DNA of 64,000 nt. Source: CAIYTF01 sp963664845. GTDB lineage: Bacteria; Bacteroidota; Ignavibacteria; Ignavibacteriales; Ignavibacteriaceae. Shown piece by piece: positions 61,497 through 64,000 of this stretch (position 1 is the first letter of the stretch; every line of letters starts with the position of its first letter). The notes beneath the pieces were generated by a model that was given only the letters and a program-made list of their open reading frames with translations, was not told where the DNA came from and made no database searches. The DNA is taken from positions 1,054,001 to 1,118,000 of the forward strand of contig OY761615.1 of assembly GCA_963664845.1 (NCBI GenBank). Direction: 5' to 3'. A program made the translations under genes and the position numbers.

Positions 61497-62801
61497 ATGT
61501 CTTTGCCTGAAGCAGAAACTCAACCTAAACTAAGAGCTCTTGTCATAGACGATAAGAGATCCGTACGTCTTTTCCTCTCAAATCTCCTTGTAAAGCGGTT
61601 TCGTGCTGAGGTGAGTGAGGCAGAAAACGGCCTTGTTGGTTTGATGAAAATTATTGAATGCCCCCCGGACCTCGTGTTCATCGATTTATCGATGCCGGTA
61701 ATGAACGGCGTGGAAGTTGTGGAATCGCTCAGGGAAGATCCAAAATTCAGGAACCTTCCGGTAATTGTACTGACCGCTTCTGACGACCGGACCAAAGTAA
61801 AAAGGTTAGCCGAGTTGGGCGTTCTGGACTATATTCTCAAACCACTCGATTTTTACACCTCGGTGCAACGGTTGCGTAATATTATTGATAATGTAATCAA
61901 TCCGGCCCGCGCAGCCAACCTGGCTGCTCCTTCTGCCGTCAATAAATCACAGCGAATAAAAGTGCTTCTGGTGGACAGTGATGCGAGTTTTCTTGAATTT
62001 TTTAAACAGAATTTCCCGGAAAATTATGAAGTGATCGCCGTGGAAAGCAGTATCGAGGGACTAAAGAATTTCACCGAGCTCAAGCCACTTGTTGTTATCA
62101 TTGGAAAGGGCATGTCTGTCTTTCTTATCGAAGCGGCCTTCAGCAAGATGAAGGAAATGACACAGAATCCAAACTCGAAGATCTATTATTGCGGCGAATC
62201 CACAGACGAACTCCGCGAAACCGGACTGCATTTTGACGGGTTTATTAAAAAAACCTTTGTACCACCAACCTTCAAAGAGGAAATCCGCAGGATTTTGCTA
62301 CCGCGTGAAGGCGAGGAACGGTTCATTTTTGATATGCTCAGTATCCGACATAACGGAATAACCTCAGTGATGAAAAAAGTTTTTGGCGAGCTCCATTTCA
62401 TGGATATCTCCCTTCACCGTACGCTAAGCAGAGACGAGAAGGAATATTTTGCCATGCATTGTTTGGAAAATCCTTCCGGGAAATATTTAAAGCATTATTT
62501 TGGTAAATTAAGTTCAGATAAAAAATCTTTGTTGGATTTTTGTGAACGAACTCAGCGACCATCTGCAACGAATGACGAAACGCTGAGAAACCTGTTGCAG
62601 GAGACATTGGAAACCATATGCGTTGGCTTATGTACATCGTTCCAGAAAGAAACCGGTGAAGAATTCACCACTTCGCATTTGGATGATGCAAAAATGTCAC
62701 TGTTGACTGAGATCACAGAAATTGTTAAATATGACATTACAGTTCTTGAAAATCAAACATTCACGTTCGCTTTATATAGCGCATCTTTGAAAAACAATTA
62801 A
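61497..62801 (+). CDS. Response regulator with second degenerate receiver-like domain
   Basis: The 434-residue protein has an intact receiver at about 12-130: acidic pair in 'LVIDDKRS', phospho-acceptor Asp63 in 'DLVFIDLSMPVMNG', Thr in 'IVLTASDD' and Lys in 'ILKPLD'. A second receiver-like domain (about 152-265) starts 'IKVLLVDSDASF', but the acceptor position reads 'VVIIGKG', so it cannot be phosphorylated there. Residues 270-434 are helical and strand-mixed; a CheC/CheX-like fold is possible from 'LLQETLETICVGLCTSFQKE', but uncertain. No kinase is adjacent. Confidence 0.85.
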   Translation: MSLPEAETQPKLRALVIDDKRSVRLFLSNLLVKRFRAEVSEAENGLVGLMKIIECPPDLVFIDLSMPVMNGVEVVESLREDPKFRNLPVIVLTASDDRTKVKRLAELGVLDYILKPLDFYTSVQRLRNIIDNVINPARAANLAAPSAVNKSQRIKVLLVDSDASFLEFFKQNFPENYEVIAVESSIEGLKNFTELKPLVVIIGKGMSVFLIEAAFSKMKEMTQNPNSKIYYCGESTDELRETGLHFDGFIKKTFVPPTFKEEIRRILLPREGEERFIFDMLSIRHNGITSVMKKVFGELHFMDISLHRTLSRDEKEYFAMHCLENPSGKYLKHYFGKLSSDKKSLLDFCERTQRPSATNDETLRNLLQETLETICVGLCTSFQKETGEEFTTSHLDDAKMSLLTEITEIVKYDITVLENQTFTFALYSASLKNN

Positions 62802-62817
62802 TCATAATGGAGAAACC

Positions 62818-63168
62818 ATGTCTCATCAGTTAATAGGTCACGTTGAAATACCGGCTCTCAATCTGGAAAAGGAAGTTGAATTTTTCCAAAAAGTGTTTGA
62901 CTGGGATTTTAAATCATTTGGAAGAGGCTATTCCCTGTATAATACGCGATCGGGTATGACCATCGGCTTGAGAAAGGTTGATGCAATTCAGGCAGGCAGT
63001 TCAACCATATTCCACATAACGGTTGATAATATTGAAACCTATCTTGACAAGGTCAAAGCAAACGGCGGAAAAGTATATCGCGAAAAAACCGTTATACCGG
63101 TTTACGGCTGGTATGCACTCATCAACGACCCGGATGGCAACATTCTCGGTCTCTTCCAGAATCACTGA
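62818..63168 (+). CDS. VOC-family (glyoxalase/bleomycin-resistance-like) protein
   Basis: At 116 residues this is a two-repeat VOC fold: 'GHVEIPALNLEKEVEFFQKVFDWDFKSF' and 'TIFHITVDNIETYLDKVKANGGKVYREK', ending 'YALINDPDGNILGLFQNH' with the typical metal-ligand Glu position missing or replaced. The substrate is unknown. It begins 16 bases after the response regulator and shares its transcript. Confidence 0.88.
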   Translation: MSHQLIGHVEIPALNLEKEVEFFQKVFDWDFKSFGRGYSLYNTRSGMTIGLRKVDAIQAGSSTIFHITVDNIETYLDKVKANGGKVYREKTVIPVYGWYALINDPDGNILGLFQNH

Positions 63169-63183
63169 TTCTAGAACATTCCT

Positions 63184-63215
63184 GCAGCGTGAAGCAATAA
63201 TGGGTTTCACGCTGC
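63184..63215 (+). terminator. Hairpin terminator after the VOC gene
   Basis: A perfect 10-bp stem GCAGCGTGAA/TTCACGCTGC with a 12-base loop lies 15 bases after the VOC stop. The following AAAATTATTTT is only a weak U-tract. Confidence 0.6.
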
Positions 63216-63395
63216 AAAATTATTTTCACCTTCGAACCATCTTTTTACCCGTATCGGTCCAAGAATTACATAATCGGGTTTGCCGTGTTTGTTTTGGCAG
63301 CCGTGAAGATTCCAAATTATACCACCTATGGCTTCCGGAAAGATCACGGCTGCATATATTGAAACCAGATGGATGCCCTGCTTCGTGTATTATTC

Positions 63396-64000
63396 TTATT
63401 TCAGGTAAATTGTTTTAATTGACTTCACATTTGAATTGTAATTTTTGCCTGCATAAATAAGTTTTACAAAATAAGTACCTGACGGCAACTCACCATACAA
63501 AGAGGGATCCCATCGATAAATATGTTCACCGGCTGAAACATTTTCAAGAATCGTACCGAATACTTTTTTACCAAGAACATCAAATATATCTATGGAAACC
63601 GAACCTCGCTCGGCTACGGAAAAAGAAATTTGGGTCATACCATTAAAGGGATTGGGATAATTCTGTAACAAAGTAAGACCTGCAATTTCGACGGGCTGTT
63701 GTTGATTTCTGATATCAGTAAAATGATATAAATCGAATCCAAATAATGATTGAGTAATAATTTCATATAGCAGGGTGTCATTACCAAACCAAGTTAACTC
63801 GCTGATACCATACGTGGACTTAGGAGATTTGAAGCAAGTTTTTAACTTATTTGTCTCAGGATAATATACATGCAAATTCGATAAGCCTTCAAGCCCGAGA
63901 GAAAGGAAAGACACTTTTTGCCAATCCGGCGACCAGCTTAAATCAGCCAGAATCCCCTGGTTCCCCTGTTCCTGAATATACAAAGAGAACAACAGCGAAT
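63396..64000 (-). CDS. C-terminal part of a type IX-secreted beta-propeller protein
   Basis: The frame is open to the right window edge, so the N-terminus is missing. Visible are WD40/TolB-like propeller blades ('DLSWSPDWQKVSFLSL', 'GISELTWFGNDTLLYEI') followed by a T9SS type A sorting domain ('LLQNYPNPFNGMTQISFSV', 'DIFDVLGKKVFG', 'PSGTYFVKLIY'). The protein is expected to be exported by the type IX system and attached or released at the cell surface. Confidence 0.85.
   Translation of the reverse strand, partial: SLLFSLYIQEQGNQGILADLSWSPDWQKVSFLSLGLEGLSNLHVYYPETNKLKTCFKSPKSTYGISELTWFGNDTLLYEIITQSLFGFDLYHFTDIRNQQQPVEIAGLTLLQNYPNPFNGMTQISFSVAERGSVSIDIFDVLGKKVFGTILENVSAGEHIYRWDPSLYGELPSGTYFVKLIYAGKNYNSNVKSIKTIYLK

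Noticed and set aside
1..64000. CRISPR arrays, rRNA and tRNA genes
   Set aside because: No regularly spaced repeats and no tRNA T-loop or rRNA patterns were found by eye; weak tRNAs could be missed without a covariance search.

Overview
The window reads as a chromosomal segment from a member of the Bacteroidota/FCB group, most like the Ignavibacteria lineage. The evidence is two C-terminal type IX secretion sorting domains of the 'NYPNPFNP' kind (ends of the genes at 40437-43607 and 63396-64000), a PorV/PorQ-type barrel protein, a GWxTD-domain protein, an LptE-family lipoprotein, and large outer-membrane barrels with carboxypeptidase-like N-terminal domains. Base composition is moderate. The placement is inferred from protein families; no rRNA is present, and I found no tRNA or CRISPR array.

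Layout. (1) 1-2.2 kb: two bacterial-microcompartment shell genes upstream of a truncated YbbR-domain gene. The first is a canonical hexamer and the second carries a 340-residue tail. (2) 2.2-20 kb: a long, tightly packed minus-strand block with many 4-bp overlaps. Its genes serve the cell envelope (Omp85, CdsA, GT9, GT2, LptE, SPOR, CPBP, DUF3108), RNA and ribosome modification (MiaB, RimO), repair (MsrA, 3-methyladenine glycosylase) and regulation (a sigma-54-type activator). (3) 20-28.5 kb: an accessory region with an intact IS4-family element, an AT-rich orphan membrane protein, an M1-like peptidase with unusual spacing, and an 836-residue PfkB-like pseudokinase fused to an AAA+ ATPase. The last is the best candidate for an undescribed system. 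(4) 28.7-44 kb: sparse mixed genes, including a queuosine-precursor transporter, an acyl-CoA ligase/ACP/PlsC fusion, outer-membrane and secreted proteins, and a MITE-like repeat. (5) 44.4-48.4 kb: a TonB-type receptor and a TPR protein, apparently controlled by a small winged-helix repressor through a shared AAAGTACTTT palindrome. (6) 49-52 kb: a chemoreceptor and CheW. (7) 54.3-61.3 kb: a histidine operon (hisG-D-C-B-H-A-F-IE) with a complete promoter, His-rich leader peptide and attenuator. (8) 61.5-64 kb: a response regulator, a VOC protein and the end of a type IX cargo protein.

The his operon covers the pathway from PRPP to histidinol phosphate plus the final dehydrogenase. It lacks a histidinol-phosphate phosphatase, which must be elsewhere. 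No T9SS motor genes, CheA, RpoN or microcompartment enzymes lie in the window, so those links are inferred. Start codons were re-chosen where the longest frame begins at TTG and a later ATG gives a better signal peptide or removes an overlap.
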